Source of the DNA: Bradyrhizobium nanningense
Lineage (GTDB): Bacteria > Pseudomonadota > Alphaproteobacteria > Rhizobiales > Xanthobacteraceae
Length of the DNA: 64,000 nt
NCBI RefSeq assembly: GCF_004114535.1
Contig: NZ_LBJC01000031.1
Span: forward strand, 265,851-329,850
Direction of reading: 5' to 3'
The notes under the pieces are model-generated. The model ran no database searches and had not been told where the DNA came from. It saw nothing but the letters and a program-made list of their open reading frames with translations. The position numbers and the translations under genes were made by a program. Shown piece by piece: positions 43,569 through 55,259 of the stretch (within the stretch, counting starts at the first letter, position 1; every line of letters starts with the position of its first letter).

Positions 43569-44510
43569 TCACGCGAACGCCAGGATCGCAAGCACGCCGG
43601 CAAGCAGCAGCATGGCACGGCGATAGATCGTCAGTCCCTCGCCGATATCCGCGGCAAGCGGATCGCGCGCGCCCTCGTTGAGCCAGGGTTCGTTCGTGAT
43701 GCTGCCGTGATAGATGCGGGGACCACTGAGCCGCACGCCGAGCCCACCTGCCATCGCGGCTTCCGGCCAGCCCGCATTGGGCGAGCGATGACGGCGCGCA
43801 TCGCGCGTCATGCACGCCAGCGCTCCGGATCGCCGCGGCGCCAGCAGCACGAACAGAAATCCGGTCAGGCGCGCCGGGACGAAGTTGGCGACATCGTCGA
43901 CGCGCGCGGCGGCCCAGCCGAAGGCTTCATGCCGTTCGCTGCGATGGCCGATCATGGAGTCCAGCGTGTTGATCGCCTTGTACCCCAAAATGCCGGGCAA
44001 TCCGAACAGCGCGCCCCAGAACACCGGAGCGACGATGCCGTCGGAAGCGTTTTCCGCGAGGCTCTCGATTGCCGCGCGCGCGATGCCGGCTTCATCGAGC
44101 GCCGCGGGATCGCGACCGACGATGCGCGAAACTGCTTCGCGCGAAGCCGCGATGTCGCCGGCCTGCAACGGCTTGGCGACGGCGGCGACGTGATCATGCA
44201 GCGAACGCAGCGCGACCAGCGGCCAGGCCAGGGCACCGACCAGCACGATCTGGATCCAACCCGTGGGAAGCAAGGCCTGAATCATCCAGCCAATCACAAC
44301 GGAGAATGCGACCACCAAAAGTGCTCCGGCGACGCCAGCCGCGCGGCGGAGCGCCGGCGGATCGGGGGCGCGATTCCAGCTACAATCGATGGCGCCGATC
44401 AGCCGCCCCAGCCAGGTCACGGGATGGCCGATCCGCGCGAACAGCCACGACGGCCAGCCTGAGAGGGCATCCACCGCCATCGCCACCACCATCGCGCCCG
44501 CAAAGCCCAA
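43569..44510 (-). CDS. cobD: Adenosylcobinamide-phosphate synthase (CobD/CbiB)
   Basis: 313 residues, membrane-embedded with four to five hydrophobic helices. Family segments: GHPVTWLGRLIGAID near the N-terminus, ESLAENASDGIVAPVFWG and GYKAINTLDSMIGHRSE in the middle. Joins aminopropanol phosphate to cobyric acid. It is transcribed divergently from cobU with 122 bp between them, in which no riboswitch is visible. Confidence 0.94.
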   Translation of the reverse strand: MGFAGAMVVAMAVDALSGWPSWLFARIGHPVTWLGRLIGAIDCSWNRAPDPPALRRAAGVAGALLVVAFSVVIGWMIQALLPTGWIQIVLVGALAWPLVALRSLHDHVAAVAKPLQAGDIAASREAVSRIVGRDPAALDEAGIARAAIESLAENASDGIVAPVFWGALFGLPGILGYKAINTLDSMIGHRSERHEAFGWAAARVDDVANFVPARLTGFLFVLLAPRRSGALACMTRDARRHRSPNAGWPEAAMAGGLGVRLSGPRIYHGSITNEPWLNEGARDPLAADIGEGLTIYRRAMLLLAGVLAILAFA

Positions 44511-44632
44511 TCCTGCCTCCTGTCCAGCCCCTGTTGCGCAAAGCGAGGGCCAAGCGCAAGCCCCTCCACGCCTGATTTCGGCTTTGTCTTTGGCCGCGAT
44601 TGGTGGTTAGTCAGGCCCTCCAGGAGAGTTTT

Positions 44633-45136
44633 ATGGCCGTCATCTTGATCACCGGCGGAGCGCGATCGGGCAAGAGCAGGCGTGCGGAAATGCGCACGCG
44701 CGCTTTTCCGGGCCAGCCCGTCTATGTCGCAACGGCCGAGGCACTCGACACTGAGATGGAGGCACGCATTGCCAAGCATCGCGCGCGGCGCGGAGCCGAC
44801 TGGATCGAGCGCGAGGTACCGCTAGATCTCGTGGGGGCGCTGGTCGCGACCGATGGCGGCGGCGCAAGACTGGTGGATTGCCTGACGCTGTGGCTTTCCA
44901 ATTTGATGCATGCGACGCGCGATTGGGAACGCGAGGTGACCGAACTCGCCGCCGCCCTGCCCCGTTTCAAGAGCCCCGTCGTCCTGGTCACCAACGAAGT
45001 CGGCCTCGGCATCGTGCCGGACAATGCGCTGGCGCGCCTCTATCGCGACGCCGCCGGAACCATGAATCAAACGATCGCCGACGTTGCTGACGAGGTCGAG
45101 TTCGTCGTCGCCGGCCTTCCGATGAAATTGAAATGA
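44633..45136 (+). CDS. cobU: Adenosylcobinamide kinase/adenosylcobinamide-phosphate guanylyltransferase (CobU/CobP)
   Basis: 167 residues from ATG 44633 with CCAGGAGAG upstream. P-loop ITGGARSGKSRRAE, the guanylyl-accepting His in RIAKHRARRG, and the TNEVGLGIVPDNALAR segment. Phosphorylates adenosylcobinamide and then attaches GMP. Overlaps cobS by ATGA. Confidence 0.95.
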   Translation: MAVILITGGARSGKSRRAEMRTRAFPGQPVYVATAEALDTEMEARIAKHRARRGADWIEREVPLDLVGALVATDGGGARLVDCLTLWLSNLMHATRDWEREVTELAAALPRFKSPVVLVTNEVGLGIVPDNALARLYRDAAGTMNQTIADVADEVEFVVAGLPMKLK

Positions 45137-45915
45137 TGCCGCGCGCCGAGCTTCTCAAAGACATCGTCGCCGATCTCAGGATGGCGGCGTCGTTCGTGAC
45201 GATCCTTCCGGCGGCATCGTCGAAGCCGGCGGCTGACGGCGCCGTCGCGCGGGCGACCTGGGCGCTGCCCGTCGCAGGACTGCTGGTCGGCCTCGCCGGC
45301 GCCTTCGTCTACAAGGCCGCGATCCGCTGCGGACTGACACCGAACCTCGCCGCCCTGCTTGCGCTGGGGACTACCGCCCTCATCACCGGCGCATTGCATG
45401 AGGACGGGCTTGCCGACACCGCCGACGGACTCGGCGGCGGCCGCACGCGCGAGCGCAAGCTGGAGATCATGCGCGACAGCCGGATCGGCACCTACGGCGT
45501 CTGTGCGCTGATCCTGTCGTTCGGCCTGCGCTGGAGCGCGCTCGCAACGATCGCCAGTCCCTTCGCCGTCACGCTGGCGCTGTGCGCCGCGCACGCGGCC
45601 GCCCGTGCAGGCGTGCCGGCCTTCATGTCACTGGTCCCGCCGGCACGACCGGACGGGTTGTCGGCGCGCGCCGGATCGCCGCCGGGCCGCAGCGTCGCTA
45701 TCGCATTCGCGGTTGGAACGCTCGCGCTCGCCCTGGCGTTGGGGCCGGGCAAGGCGCTGGTCGGCCTGATCCTGCTGTCGTTTGCTGGATTGATGCTGGC
45801 ACGGCTTGCGATCCGCCAGATCGGCGGGCAGACCGGCGACATCCTCGGCGCGTTCGAGCAGATCGGCGAAATTCTGGTCCTGCTGGTCGCCGCAGCCTTT
45901 CAGATCGGACGTTGA
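45133..45915 (+). CDS. cobS: Adenosylcobinamide-GDP ribazoletransferase (CobS/CobV)
   Basis: 260 residues, several membrane helices. The conserved acidic motif EDGLADTADGLGGG and RDSRIGTYGVC are diagnostic. Joins adenosylcobinamide-GDP with alpha-ribazole phosphate. This is the cobalamin synthase (CobV in Pseudomonas), not the AAA+ cobaltochelatase subunit also named CobS. Coupled to cobU and followed four bases later by bluB. Confidence 0.94.
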   Translation: MMPRAELLKDIVADLRMAASFVTILPAASSKPAADGAVARATWALPVAGLLVGLAGAFVYKAAIRCGLTPNLAALLALGTTALITGALHEDGLADTADGLGGGRTRERKLEIMRDSRIGTYGVCALILSFGLRWSALATIASPFAVTLALCAAHAAARAGVPAFMSLVPPARPDGLSARAGSPPGRSVAIAFAVGTLALALALGPGKALVGLILLSFAGLMLARLAIRQIGGQTGDILGAFEQIGEILVLLVAAAFQIGR

Positions 45916-45919
45916 GCCG

Positions 45920-46552
45920 ATGGTCGAGTTCGACGACACCTTCCGCCGGCAATTGCACGAGCTGTTCGTGTGGCGCCGCGACGTGCGCCGCTTTCGCAGC
46001 GATCCGCTACCGGAGGGGGCCATCGATCGGTTGATCGAGACCGCCTGCCTTTCGCCCTCGGTCGGCCTCAGCCAGCCCTGGCGCTTCGTCATCGTCGACG
46101 ATGCCGTGCGCCGCCGCGCCGTGATCGACGATTTCAGGGCGTGCAACGCCGATGCGCTGAGCTGCTATTCCGGCGAGCGCGCAGCGCGCTACGCCACGCT
46201 GAAATTGTCGGGCCTCGAACAGGCGCCCGGCCATCTCGCCGTGTTCGCCGACAAGACCAGCGACATCGGCCACGGTCTCGGCCGCGCGACCATGCCGGAG
46301 ACCACGGAATATTCCGTGGTTGCCGCGATCACCGCGATGTGGCTCGCCGCACGCGCGGAAGACATCGGTCTCGGCTGGGTGTCGATCCTCAATCCGGATC
46401 GCGTGCACGCCATTCTCGACGTACCCGAGACCTGGAAGTTCATCGCCTATCTCTGCATCGGCTATCCGGAAGGCGAATGCGACCGGCCCGAGCTCGAGCA
46501 AGCGAAATGGGAGCATCGGCGCCGGGCGGATGAGTTCACGCTGCGGCGTTAG
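45920..46552 (+). CDS. bluB: 5,6-dimethylbenzimidazole synthase BluB
   Basis: 210 residues of the nitroreductase-like flavoprotein fold: RRDVRRFRSDPLPEG, SPSVGLSQPWRFV, and a C-terminal CIGYPE. BluB cannibalises FMN with O2 to make the lower ligand base, consistent with the aerobic pathway here and feeding CobT at 24327. Third gene of cobU-cobS-bluB. Confidence 0.95.
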   Translation: MVEFDDTFRRQLHELFVWRRDVRRFRSDPLPEGAIDRLIETACLSPSVGLSQPWRFVIVDDAVRRRAVIDDFRACNADALSCYSGERAARYATLKLSGLEQAPGHLAVFADKTSDIGHGLGRATMPETTEYSVVAAITAMWLAARAEDIGLGWVSILNPDRVHAILDVPETWKFIAYLCIGYPEGECDRPELEQAKWEHRRRADEFTLRR

Positions 46553-46675
46553 CTGGGAGAGTGGCTGCCAAACGCTGCGAATGAACATTCACACGTGCAT
46601 TTTTTGATCAATTGTGGACGCTGGCCGATCGCGCTAAGCATCCGAGCCGGGGCAAGCCATCATGCAAAGCATTCC

Positions 46676-47703
46676 ATGACCGAACGGCCTTCCGCTCTCG
46701 CGGTCGATCGCCGCGACTTCATTCGTCTTGCAGGAGCGACCGCCGCGGGATGGATCGCGCTCGGCGCAACGTCGGATCGCATGCGGATCGTCGCATCGTT
46801 GACCGCATTGCCGCTCGACGACGAGCTGACGAGGCGGAGCATGATCGACAGCGCGACCTCTCGCCTCGGCGGCCTCGTCGTCGGCTTGAGGCAGCGCGGC
46901 TGGGTCGAGGGCGTCAACTTCCGCCTCGAGCTGCGTTCAAGCTTCGGCGCACCGGACAGGCTGAAGGCGGCCATTCAGGAACTGCTCGAGCTCAAGCCGG
47001 ATGTGATCCTGACGGGATCGACCATCGAAACCGCAGCGGTCCTTGCCGCCACCAAGACCATTCCGATCGTCTTTGCGACCGCCAACGATCCCGTCGGCAA
47101 TGGCTTCGTCGAAAGCCTTGCCCATCCCGGCGGCAACGTGACCGGCTTCACCAACAGCACCGCCGAGATGGGCGGCAAATGGCTGCAACTGATCCGGGAG
47201 GCCGTGCCCGACCTTACCCGCATCGGTGTCCTGTTCAATCCGGCGACCACACCTCGGGCGGGGCGCTTCTTCCTCGACTCGATCGAGCAACAGGCGGCCG
47301 AGTCCGGAGTGTCCGTCCTCCCCGCCCCCGTCCATGTGCCGGCGGACATCGACGACGCCGTCAGGCGCTTCTCCGAACCGCCCAAGGCGGCGATGATCGC
47401 GCTGGTCGACAGCTTCCTCGTCGTCAACCGGCAGACGGTCGTCGCTGCGGCGGCCAAGTATCGCGTGCCCACGATCTATCCGTTCCATTACTTCATGGAT
47501 GCCGGCGGGTTGATGAGCTACGGGCCGACGTTGGAGGTGCGCTCGGCCGATTACGTCGATCTCATCCTGCGCGGCACCAAGGCCGGTGATCTTCCGGTGC
47601 AATCGCCGCGGAAATACGAGCTCCTGATCAACCGTACGGTCGCTCGCTTGCTGGGATTGACCATCCCGTTCACGCTGCTCGCGCGCACCGACGAGATCCG
47701 CGA

Positions 47704-47707
<4 letters not shown>
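46676..47707 (+). CDS. ABC-type periplasmic binding protein (ABC_sub_bind family) paired with kinase
   Basis: 343 residues from ATG 46676. A Tat-type leader with RRDFIRLAGATAAG is visible. The mature part has two alpha/beta lobes of the ABC_sub_bind (TrpX-like, PF04392) family: GYxEG-like WVEGVNFRLELR, VILTGSTIETAAVLAA, TIPIVFATANDPVG and the HPGGNVTGF segment. There is no ABC permease or ATPase nearby. Its stop overlaps the start of the hybrid kinase gene by four bases, which suggests it works as that kinase's periplasmic sensor, as LuxP does for LuxQ. Ligand unknown. Confidence 0.88.
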
Positions 47708-50400
<2,693 letters not shown>

Positions 50401-50424
50401 AGTACAAGATGATCGGAGACGCCG

Positions 50425-51336
50425 GTGCGCGCAAAATGCCTCGCCATTCTTCTCATGCTGTTCGCTCCTGCCGCGCGCGCCGAGGTCGAACAATTCCCTT
50501 CCGGCTTTAGAACCAGAACCGTCGCGGCCAATGGCACACAGATTCATGTTCGCGTCGGCGGCCAAGGTCCGGCCGTGATCCTGATCCATGGCTTCGGCGA
50601 TACCGGCGACATGTGGGTCAAGCTCGGCGCTGACCTCGCGCGCGATCACACCGTGGTCGTGCCCGATCTCCGCGGCATGGGCCTGTCAGGCAAGCCCGAT
50701 AATGGCTACGACAAGTGGACTCAGGCGGCCGACATGCGTGCCGTTTTGCAGTCACTCGGCATCGAAAAGGCCGCCGTCGTCGGACACGACATCGGAACCA
50801 TGGTGGCCTATGCCTACGCGGCCCGGTATCGCGACCTGACCGAGAAGCTGGTCGTCATGGATGCGCCGGTGCCCGGGGTGCCGCCATGGGACGAGGTCGT
50901 TCGCAGTCCGCAGCTTTGGCATTTTGATCTCGGGGGGCCCGACATGGAACGGCTGGTCAAGGGCCGCGAGCGCATCTACCTCGACCGCTTCTGGGATGAC
51001 TTCGCGGGCACGCCATCAAAGGTCACGGAAGCGACACGCCGCCATTATGCAGAGCTCTATGCGCGGCCGGGCGCGATGCACGCGGCATTCGCCCAGTTCA
51101 GGTCGATCCGCACCGACGCCGAGGACAACAAGAAGGCGATCGCGACCAAGCTGACCATGCCCGTGCTCGCCGTCGGCGGGGAGAAATCCTTTGGCGCGAC
51201 GGAGGCGGTCGTGATGCGCAATGCCGCGACTGATGTCACCGAGGTCGTCATCCCGGGTGCCGGGCACTGGCTGATGGAGGAGGATCCGGCGGCGACGATC
51301 AAGGCGGTGCGCCAGTTTCTCGACGGCAAGAAATAG
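50425..51336 (+). CDS. Secreted alpha/beta hydrolase, epoxide hydrolase/dehalogenase-like
   Basis: 303 residues from GTG 50425, with CGGAG about eight bases upstream. A Sec signal peptide (MRAKCLAILLMLFAPAARA) precedes the hydrolase domain. The oxyanion segment is HGFGDTGDMW, the nucleophile is Asp (D122 in VVGHDIGTMVA), and the catalytic His is in GAGHWLMEEDP. An Asp nucleophile points to epoxide hydrolases or haloalkane/haloacetate dehalogenases rather than esterases. Stand-alone gene 24 bp after the kinase and followed by a good terminator. Confidence 0.85.
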   Translation: MRAKCLAILLMLFAPAARAEVEQFPSGFRTRTVAANGTQIHVRVGGQGPAVILIHGFGDTGDMWVKLGADLARDHTVVVPDLRGMGLSGKPDNGYDKWTQAADMRAVLQSLGIEKAAVVGHDIGTMVAYAYAARYRDLTEKLVVMDAPVPGVPPWDEVVRSPQLWHFDLGGPDMERLVKGRERIYLDRFWDDFAGTPSKVTEATRRHYAELYARPGAMHAAFAQFRSIRTDAEDNKKAIATKLTMPVLAVGGEKSFGATEAVVMRNAATDVTEVVIPGAGHWLMEEDPAATIKAVRQFLDGKK

Positions 51337-51343
51337 GACGGCG

Positions 51344-51374
51344 AGCCGGGCTGAAATGTCTCGGCCCGGCTTTT
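51344..51374 (+). terminator. Intrinsic terminator after alpha/beta hydrolase
   Basis: Arms AGCCGGGC and GCCCGGCT with a 12-base loop, followed by TTT, seven bases past the hydrolase stop. Convincing rho-independent terminator for the plus strand, separating it from the convergent LysR gene. Confidence 0.75.
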
Positions 51375-51399
51375 CCCTTGGCGCGCCACCTGTGGCGCG

Positions 51400-52299
51400 T
51401 CAGCCTGCCTCCTCCTCCCGCCCAAACCGCTCCACCAAAAAATCGATGAACAGCCGCACCTTCACCGACAAATGCCGCGTCGGCGGATAGACCGCATAAA
51501 GCGCGAGCGGCGGCGCAGAATAGTCTTGCAGCACTGCGCGCAGCTCGCCCTTCCTTAAAGCATCAGCCGCGATGAACTCCGGCAGCAGCGCCAGCCCCCT
51601 GCCCTTGATCGCGACGTCGCGCAGCACCTCGGCATTGTTGACGCACAGCGACCAGGCCGGCTGGATCCAGTGATCGCCGTCGGTGCCGGTGAGCTTCCAC
51701 TGGTTGCCGGTGAGCAGGAAGCCGTAGGTCAGCGACACATGCTCGCGCAGATCCTGCGGATGTTTTGGCGTGCCGTGACGCGCGAGATAATCGGACGAAG
51801 CGCAGATCATGCGCGATACCGGCATGATTTTTCGCGCGATCAGGCTCGACGATTCCAATTCCGCGATCCGCAAGGTCACGTCAAAACCGTCCTGGACGGG
51901 ATCGAGCAGATCGTCGCTGAGCACGATCTGGAGCTGGAGCTCCGGATAGCGCGTCATGAAATCGGCCAGCACGGGCCCGAGCCGTAGGGTGCCGAACGAC
52001 ATCGGCGCGTTGACGCGGAGCAGGCCGCGCGGCGCCGACTGGGCTTGCGTTACCGCCTGGTCGGCCGCCTCGACCTCCGAGAGGATGACGAGCGCGCGCT
52101 CGAAATAACGCTGGCCATTCTCGGTCGGGCTCGCGTGCCGCGTGGTCCGGTTCAAAAGCTGGACGCCGAGGCTCTCCTCGAGGTCGGCGATGTATTTGCT
52201 GATCGCCGAGCGCGACAGCCGCAGCTGCCGGCCGGCTTCCGCAAAGCTGCCGCTCTCGACCACTTTCACGAACGCCCGGAGGCTGCCGAGCTTATCCAA
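51400..52299 (-). CDS. LysR family transcriptional regulator
   Basis: 299 residues. The N-terminal winged helix-turn-helix is clear (MDKLGSLRAFVKVVESGSFAEAGRQL, first 60 residues in the standard LysR pattern), followed by the effector-binding domain. It is divergent from the mhqO-like gene with 129 bp between, the usual setup for a LysR regulator controlling its neighbour. Two matching palindromes in the gap are candidate operators. The effector may be a quinone or aromatic compound, by analogy with MhqR-controlled genes; this is inference. Confidence 0.93.
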   Translation of the reverse strand: MDKLGSLRAFVKVVESGSFAEAGRQLRLSRSAISKYIADLEESLGVQLLNRTTRHASPTENGQRYFERALVILSEVEAADQAVTQAQSAPRGLLRVNAPMSFGTLRLGPVLADFMTRYPELQLQIVLSDDLLDPVQDGFDVTLRIAELESSSLIARKIMPVSRMICASSDYLARHGTPKHPQDLREHVSLTYGFLLTGNQWKLTGTDGDHWIQPAWSLCVNNAEVLRDVAIKGRGLALLPEFIAADALRKGELRAVLQDYSAPPLALYAVYPPTRHLSVKVRLFIDFLVERFGREEEAG

Positions 52300-52313
52300 G
52301 GTCTGCTTCCGCC

Positions 52314-52368
52314 GATTGTTTCCAAATCGTAGACATAGCCGTCATATTTGCATGGATTGTCTCCAATC
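52314..52368. promoter_or_regulatory. Paired operator-like palindromes between lysR and mhqO-like gene
   Basis: Two copies of GATTGTYTCCAA(A)TC, at 52314-52328 (GATTGTTTCCAAATC) and 52355-52368 (GATTGTCTCCAATC, inside the perfect inverted repeat TGGATTG-N4-CAATCCA at 52353-52370). Their centres are about 40 bp apart, four helical turns, and each contains a T-N11-A-like core. This fits the recognition and activation sites of a LysR regulator. Confidence 0.5.
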
Positions 52369-52428
52369 CAAAGCTGAACAATATTTCCGTCCAGAGCAAG
52401 ACCGCTCCCCGAAGTTTGGAGGACGACA

Positions 52429-53367
52429 ATGTCAGGACTGCACCACGTCACCGCGATTGCCGGCGATCCCATCCGCAATTTCGGCTTCTACACCCGCGAT
52501 CTCGGCCTGCGCTTCGTCAAGAAGACGGTCAATTTCGACGATCCCGGCACCTATCATTTCTACTATGGCGACGAGACCGGTCGGCCCGGCACCATCCTGA
52601 CCTTCTTCCCCTGGGCTGGCGTGTCGCCCGGACGCCGCGGCGTCGGCGAGACCCATCAGACCGCCTTCCGCGTGCCGCAGCGCTCGCTCAGTTATTGGAC
52701 CCAGCGCTTCACCGAGAAGGGCATTGCCTATGAGGCGCTCGAGAAGCGCTTTGGCGAATCCGTGCTGCCGTTCACCGATCCTGACGGCATGGCGCTTGCG
52801 CTGGTCGGCATCCCCGGCGCCGAGGGCGAGCCCGGCTGGAGCAATGGCGACGTGCCGGCCGAGCATGCGATCCGCGGCTTCCACGGCGTAACCTTGCTGC
52901 TCGACAGCGCGGCGAAGACGGCCGCCGTCCTCACCGACGTGTTCGGTTTCAAGGAGACGGGGCGCGAAGGCTCCGTGATCCGCTTCAAGGCGCCGGGCGA
53001 TGTGGAGGGCAGCGTCGTCGACATCTACGAGGCCAAGGGTTTTCTGCGCGGCCATCAGGGCGGCGGCTCGGTGCACCACATCGCCTTCCGCGCGGCCGAT
53101 GACGCCGAGCAGGCCAAGATGGCCGAGAGGCTCATCAGCAATCACGGCCTGCATCCGACCGAGCAGAGGGACCGCAACTACTTCCGCTCGATCTACTTCC
53201 GCGAACCCGGCGGCGTGCTGTTCGAGATCGCGACCGACATTCCCGGCTTTGCCGTCGACGAGCCCGTCGCGACGCTGGGTCGCGAGCTGAAGCTGCCGAG
53301 ATTCCTCGAAGCGCAGCGCGAGCAGATCGTGGGCGTGTTGCCGAACCTGGAAGAGAGCGTGTCATGA
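52429..53367 (+). CDS. Ring-cleaving dioxygenase, MhqO-like (VOC family)
   Basis: 312 residues with two vicinal-oxygen-chelate modules. Metal ligands are visible as His in GLHHVTAIAG and SVHHIAFRAA and Glu in GVLFEIATD. The pattern RFVKKTVNFDDPGTYHFYYG is characteristic of the MhqO group linked to hydroquinone and quinone detoxification. ATG 52429 follows GGAGG. Its stop overlaps the esterase-like gene downstream (ATGA), forming an mhqO-mhqD type pair. Confidence 0.88.
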   Translation: MSGLHHVTAIAGDPIRNFGFYTRDLGLRFVKKTVNFDDPGTYHFYYGDETGRPGTILTFFPWAGVSPGRRGVGETHQTAFRVPQRSLSYWTQRFTEKGIAYEALEKRFGESVLPFTDPDGMALALVGIPGAEGEPGWSNGDVPAEHAIRGFHGVTLLLDSAAKTAAVLTDVFGFKETGREGSVIRFKAPGDVEGSVVDIYEAKGFLRGHQGGGSVHHIAFRAADDAEQAKMAERLISNHGLHPTEQRDRNYFRSIYFREPGGVLFEIATDIPGFAVDEPVATLGRELKLPRFLEAQREQIVGVLPNLEESVS

Positions 53368-53990
53368 CCGAGAGTTCATTCATCCATCGTTTTGAGCCCG
53401 CGACGAGCGCGGGCTCCCCTCCGCTGCTGCTGCTGCACGGCACCGGCGGCGACGAGAACGACCTGCTCGGGCTCGGCAAGATGATCTCGCCCGGCTCCGC
53501 CCTGCTCTCGCCGCGCGGCCGCGTGCTCGAGCACGGCATGCCGCGTTTCTTCCGCCGGCTGGCCGAAGGCGTGTTCGACGAGGAGGATGTGCGCCGGCGC
53601 GCACGCGAGCTCGGCGACTTCGTCGCGGATGCGCGGCAGCGCTACGGCATCGCCGCGCCGGTCGCGGTCGGCTTCTCCAATGGCGCCAACATCGCGGCGG
53701 CGCTGTTGCTGCTGGAGCCGGAGGTGCTTGCGGGCGCGATCCTGCTACGTGCCATGGTGCCGCTGTCGGATCCGCCAACGGCCGATCTTGCAACCAAGCC
53801 GGTCCTGCTGTTGTCCGGGCAAGGCGATCCGATCGTGCCGGCCGGCAATTCGGCCCGGCTTGCGACCCTGCTCTCGCAAGCAGGCGCGAGCGTGACCCAC
53901 AGGGTCCTGCCGGCGGGCCATCAATTGTCGCAAGCCGACGTGACGCTCGCCCGCGACTGGATCGGCAATGTCGAGGCGAAAGCCGCATGA
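53364..53990 (+). CDS. Alpha/beta hydrolase, MhqD-like phospholipase/carboxylesterase
   Basis: 208 residues with oxyanion segment LLLLHGTGGDEND, nucleophile Ser in VGFSNGANIAAAL, catalytic Asp in SGQGDPIVP and His in LPAGHQLS. This is the carboxylesterase/phospholipase family that includes MhqD. It is translationally coupled to the dioxygenase gene and presumably acts on a ring-cleavage or adduct product. Confidence 0.88.
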   Translation: MTESSFIHRFEPATSAGSPPLLLLHGTGGDENDLLGLGKMISPGSALLSPRGRVLEHGMPRFFRRLAEGVFDEEDVRRRARELGDFVADARQRYGIAAPVAVGFSNGANIAAALLLLEPEVLAGAILLRAMVPLSDPPTADLATKPVLLLSGQGDPIVPAGNSARLATLLSQAGASVTHRVLPAGHQLSQADVTLARDWIGNVEAKAA

Positions 53991-53995
53991 GTGGA

Positions 53996-54025
53996 GCGGC
54001 GCATCATTTCCGAACGATGCGCCGC
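53996..54025. terminator. Long hairpin between mhqD-like and L,D-transpeptidase genes
   Basis: Perfect 10-bp arms GCGGCGCATC and GATGCGCCGC with a 10-base loop, five bases past the mhqD-like stop and between convergent genes. No U-run, but position and stem strength suggest a terminator for one or both transcripts. Confidence 0.5.
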
Positions 54026-54057
54026 CGCCTTGCCTCAGTTACGGACCAAGAACTAAG

Positions 54058-54918
54058 CTACTGGACCTCGGCAATCTTCGGTCCAGATGACAGCATCTGC
54101 GCGTTGGCCGCCAAGGGCCGCTTCGGCGACGATGCCGGATCCGGCAAGCGGAAAGCGGCGTCGGACGGCGCTCCCTGCGATGGTCGACGGGCGGCATTTG
54201 CCGGAAGCACGATCACCTTCGCTCCGACTTTCACCCGTTCATAAAGGTCCGTGACGTCGTCATTCGTCAGCCGGATACAGCCAGACGAAACCCGCTTCCC
54301 GATCGTATCGGGGTTATTTGTGCCGTGAATTCGATATTCGGTCTCGCCGAGATACATCGCCCGGGCGCCAAGCGGGTTGCCGGGACCGCCTGCCATGAAC
54401 CGCGGCAGATAAGGCTGACGCCCAATCATCTCCGCGGGCGGATGCCAATCCGGCCATTCTGCTTTGCGGGCCACAGTCTGCTCACCGGACCATGCGAAAC
54501 CTTCGCGGCCGACACCGATGCCGTAGCGCATCGCCTGCGTGTCGTTCAGGACGAAATAGAGGAATGTGTTCTTGGTATCGATGATCACGGTGCCCGGCGC
54601 CTGGCGGCTGGCATAATCAACCACTTGTCGGACAAGAGCGCCGGGGCCCTCAGCGGCTTTCGGTGGTTCAACCAGAGGCGCCGGGGCCGGAACTGGAGCC
54701 GGAGGCGGCGCCGATGCATGAACCGGAGGTGCCACGTAAACCGGACTTGACGATGCCTGGGCTTGAGGTGCGGACGGCTTCCGCGCGGGTGGCACGCTCG
54801 CCGGGCCAGACAGCAACCCGTACCCCAACGCGGCAACGGCCACGGCGCCGAGTGCAACTCTCGCGGCCATCGGCATGGCGAGCGTCTCCGCCTTCCTACG
54901 TTTGGCCCGCTTACTCAT
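54058..54918 (-). CDS. L,D-transpeptidase (YkuD domain)
   Basis: 286 residues: a basic N-terminus (MSKRAKRRKAETLAMP) and signal-anchor helix, a Pro/Ala/Val-rich linker (about residues 40-90), then the YkuD catalytic domain. The active-site motif is HGTNNPDTIGKRVSSGCIR with nucleophile C214. It makes or edits 3-3 peptidoglycan cross-links, or attaches proteins to them, in the periplasm. The Pro-rich linker probably spans towards the cell wall. Confidence 0.93.
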   Translation of the reverse strand: MSKRAKRRKAETLAMPMAARVALGAVAVAALGYGLLSGPASVPPARKPSAPQAQASSSPVYVAPPVHASAPPPAPVPAPAPLVEPPKAAEGPGALVRQVVDYASRQAPGTVIIDTKNTFLYFVLNDTQAMRYGIGVGREGFAWSGEQTVARKAEWPDWHPPAEMIGRQPYLPRFMAGGPGNPLGARAMYLGETEYRIHGTNNPDTIGKRVSSGCIRLTNDDVTDLYERVKVGAKVIVLPANAARRPSQGAPSDAAFRLPDPASSPKRPLAANAQMLSSGPKIAEVQ

Positions 54919-55259
54919 ATCTTACCCCAGGTCACCATGCCCGAAGAGGTAACCCGGCAAAATTTAAGAAACTTCGAAGCGATTTCGTTCAGATTGAAAC
55001 CGTTAGGGATGGTTAACGCCGAATTCCTTTTCGGCAGCGTAGAAATGGTGAATATCGCCTGATATTTCGGCTGCGACGGGACGACGCGCTTCTCATCGCG
55101 GAGCGAGTCTGAATCGCCCGGCGGGGCGGACACGTTCCGCTCTTTCGGCCCCCGGTCAGAAGCGGACGTCCAAGCGGGGAATTGGTCGTGCTGCTGAGCG
55201 GCGAAGGTGTCTCGCCCCGCTGCTGGCGGGGCGAGGTCGTTGCGCCCAAAGCAACTCGC
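54919..55259. other. Intergenic region before L,D-transpeptidase
   Basis: 341 bp without a supportable gene. The part next to 54918 is comparatively AT-rich and should hold the transpeptidase promoter. The far end contains the hairpin at 55211-55235 that belongs to the RTX-like gene. Confidence 0.5.
55211..55235 (-). terminator. Hairpin after RTX-like gene
   Basis: Perfect 10-bp arms CTCGCCCCGC and GCGGGGCGAG with a 5-base loop, about 25 bp past the stop codon of the minus-strand RTX-like gene. Very GC-rich, no strong U-run; likely terminator. Confidence 0.55.

Noticed and set aside
44511..44632. Possible fourth cobalamin riboswitch upstream of cobU
   Set aside because: The gap is only 122 bp, and neither the B12 box nor the GCCACTG/GGGAAGG core is present.
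46579..46605. GAATG-AA-CATTC followed by a T-run after bluB, as a terminator
   Set aside because: The stem has only five base pairs with a two-base loop, which is not foldable as such, and the T-run is displaced by several bases; too weak to annotate.
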